From UMGS1052 sp045580005 (GTDB lineage Bacteria > Bacillota > Clostridia > Oscillospirales > CAG-382): 21,458 bases of DNA. Position numbers and translations under genes: made by a program. Shown here piece after piece: positions 20,412 to 21,458 of the stretch (positions are counted from its first letter, which is position 1; each line of letters begins with the position of its first letter). The notes beneath the pieces were generated by a model that worked only from the letters and a program-made list of their open reading frames with translations, was not told the DNA's origin and did no database searches. Where the stretch lies: the NCBI GenBank assembly GCA_045580005.1, contig JAZNMZ010000015.1, positions 1 to 21,458 on the forward strand, read 5' to 3'.

Positions 20412-21458
20412 TTGATTAAAAGTACAAGAAACAACGATTACGACGAAACAGATTTCGACTTTGAAAGTCGGATTATAAGCTCGAGAGAAATGTCCGAGGA
20501 CAGCGAGAGCGACTTTTCGCTCAGACCGAAAAGTCTTACCGAATATGTGGGGCAAGACCGCATAAAGGAGCGTCTTTCCATCTCCATGGAAGCAGCGAGA
20601 ATGCGCGGAGACTGCCTTGACCATATTCTGCTTCACGGGCCACCCGGTCTCGGCAAGACCACTCTTTCGGCAATTATTGCGACCGAAATGGGTGTTGATA
20701 TTAGAATCACCTCGGGACCTGCCATCGAAAAGCAGGGCGACCTTGCAGCGCTTCTTACCAACCTCAAGGAAAATGACATTCTCTTTATCGACGAAATACA
20801 CCGTCTGCCAAGACAGGTTGAGGAAATTCTCTACCCTGCCATGGAGGACTTTAACCTTGATATTATTATGGGCAAAGGACCGTCTGCCAGAAGCATACGC
20901 CTGCCTCTGCCACATTTCACCCTGATAGGTGCTACAACAAGAGCGGGACAGCTCACATCTCCCTTGCGCGACAGATTCGGTATGCTCATGCGACTTGAGC
21001 TATACAACGAGCACGAGCTCGCCGACATTGTTACAAGAAGTGCGGGAATACTCGAGATTCCGATAGAACCAGACGGGGCACTCGAAATTGCTCGCCGCTC
21101 GAGAGGAACTCCGCGTATTGCAAACAGGCTGCTCAAGCGCGTGCGTGATTACGCACAGGTAAAGGGCAACGGCGTTATCGACAGCAAAACGGCAAACGAT
21201 GCACTCAATATGCTCGAGATTGACTCGCTCGGTCTTGACTCGATTGACAGAAGAATGCTCGAGGCTATTATCAACTACTTCGGCGGAGGTCCTGTGGGAC
21301 TTGAAACTCTGTCAGCTACAATCGGCGAGGAGTCAATAACCCTTGAGGATGTATATGAGCCGTATCTTCTGCAGCTCGGATTCTTAAACAGAACCCCCAG
21401 AGGCCGCTGTGCCACAATGCGCGCCTACGAGCATCTCGGTATCCCCTACACCGACAAG
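20412..21458 (+). CDS. ruvB: Holliday junction helicase subunit RuvB, partial (right edge)
   Basis: A frame of 349 codons runs to the window end without a stop. The start is TTG (20412), with AAGGAG 8 nt upstream; an ATG at codon 27 is possible but has no binding site. This AAA+ motor drives branch migration with RuvA. Walker A is GPPGLGKTT (76-84), Walker B DILFIDEIH (122-130), and sensor/arginine-finger region GATTRAGQLTSPLRDRFG. The winged-helix C-terminal domain (GPVGLETLSATIGEE, RTPRGRCAT) is nearly complete, so only a few residues are missing. An acidic N-terminal stretch of about 20-30 residues is longer than in E. coli RuvB. Confidence 0.96.
   Translation, partial: MIKSTRNNDYDETDFDFESRIISSREMSEDSESDFSLRPKSLTEYVGQDRIKERLSISMEAARMRGDCLDHILLHGPPGLGKTTLSAIIATEMGVDIRITSGPAIEKQGDLAALLTNLKENDILFIDEIHRLPRQVEEILYPAMEDFNLDIIMGKGPSARSIRLPLPHFTLIGATTRAGQLTSPLRDRFGMLMRLELYNEHELADIVTRSAGILEIPIEPDGALEIARRSRGTPRIANRLLKRVRDYAQVKGNGVIDSKTANDALNMLEIDSLGLDSIDRRMLEAIINYFGGGPVGLETLSATIGEESITLEDVYEPYLLQLGFLNRTPRGRCATMRAYEHLGIPYTDK

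Noticed and set aside
19968..20915. Minus-strand frame of 315 codons across ruvA and ruvB
   Set aside because: Antisense to two well-conserved genes; low-complexity serine/alanine content typical of an antisense shadow.

Overview
The window looks like chromosomal DNA from an anaerobic, low-to-mid GC Firmicute, most likely a gut clostridium of the Oscillospirales/Ruminococcaceae type. The reasons are strong AGGAGG-type ribosome binding sites, frequent GTG and TTG starts, sigma-A promoters with 17-bp spacers, S-layer-homology and DUF4349 lipoproteins, and a YqfN/YqfO-like (trmK/NIF3) pair. Taxonomy is inferred from gene style only. Apart from the left end, this is a core-genome housekeeping neighbourhood, not an obvious prophage or plasmid.

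Layout. (1) 1-1491, minus: the first 497 codons of an AT-rich, secreted RCC1-repeat protein running off the left edge. Upstream lies a 273-bp array of thirteen degenerate 21-bp units in perfect register (1657-1929). (2) 2079-3016: an orphan lipoprotein, a small REP-like palindromic repeat, and tRNA-Gln(CTG) with its own promoter and terminator. (3) 3080-4527, plus: a GNAT acetyltransferase and uppP, convergent with tyrS. (4) 5929-8389, plus: an AGCS (AlsT-type) sodium:amino-acid symporter and a DUF4349 lipoprotein. (5) 8460-11071: dinB (translesion polymerase) with a small downstream gene, divergent from a signal-less, phage-endolysin-type amidase. Both promoters carry LexA-like boxes in the same arrangement. 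(6) 11114-13868, minus: an orphan peptide-binding lipoprotein, a strong terminator, then rsmA. (7) 14141-15472, plus: an exported protein with three S-layer homology domains. (8) 15521-19047, minus: DUF1858, trmK, NIF3 and an RqcH/NFACT protein, packed as an operon. (9) 19241-end, plus: ruvC-ruvA-ruvB, with ruvB running off the right edge.

How it fits together. The genes cover cell-envelope work (uppP, SLH protein, lipoproteins, amidase), translation and ribosome quality (tyrS, tRNA-Gln, rsmA, trmK, rqcH) and DNA repair (dinB, ruvABC). Convergent gene pairs are separated by compact bidirectional hairpin terminators. The most interesting locus is dinB/amidase: a domesticated endolysin that appears to be under the same DNA-damage control as a mutagenic polymerase. 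That would suit a damage-triggered wall-lysis or remodelling function. The second is the phased 21-bp array beside the RCC1 gene.
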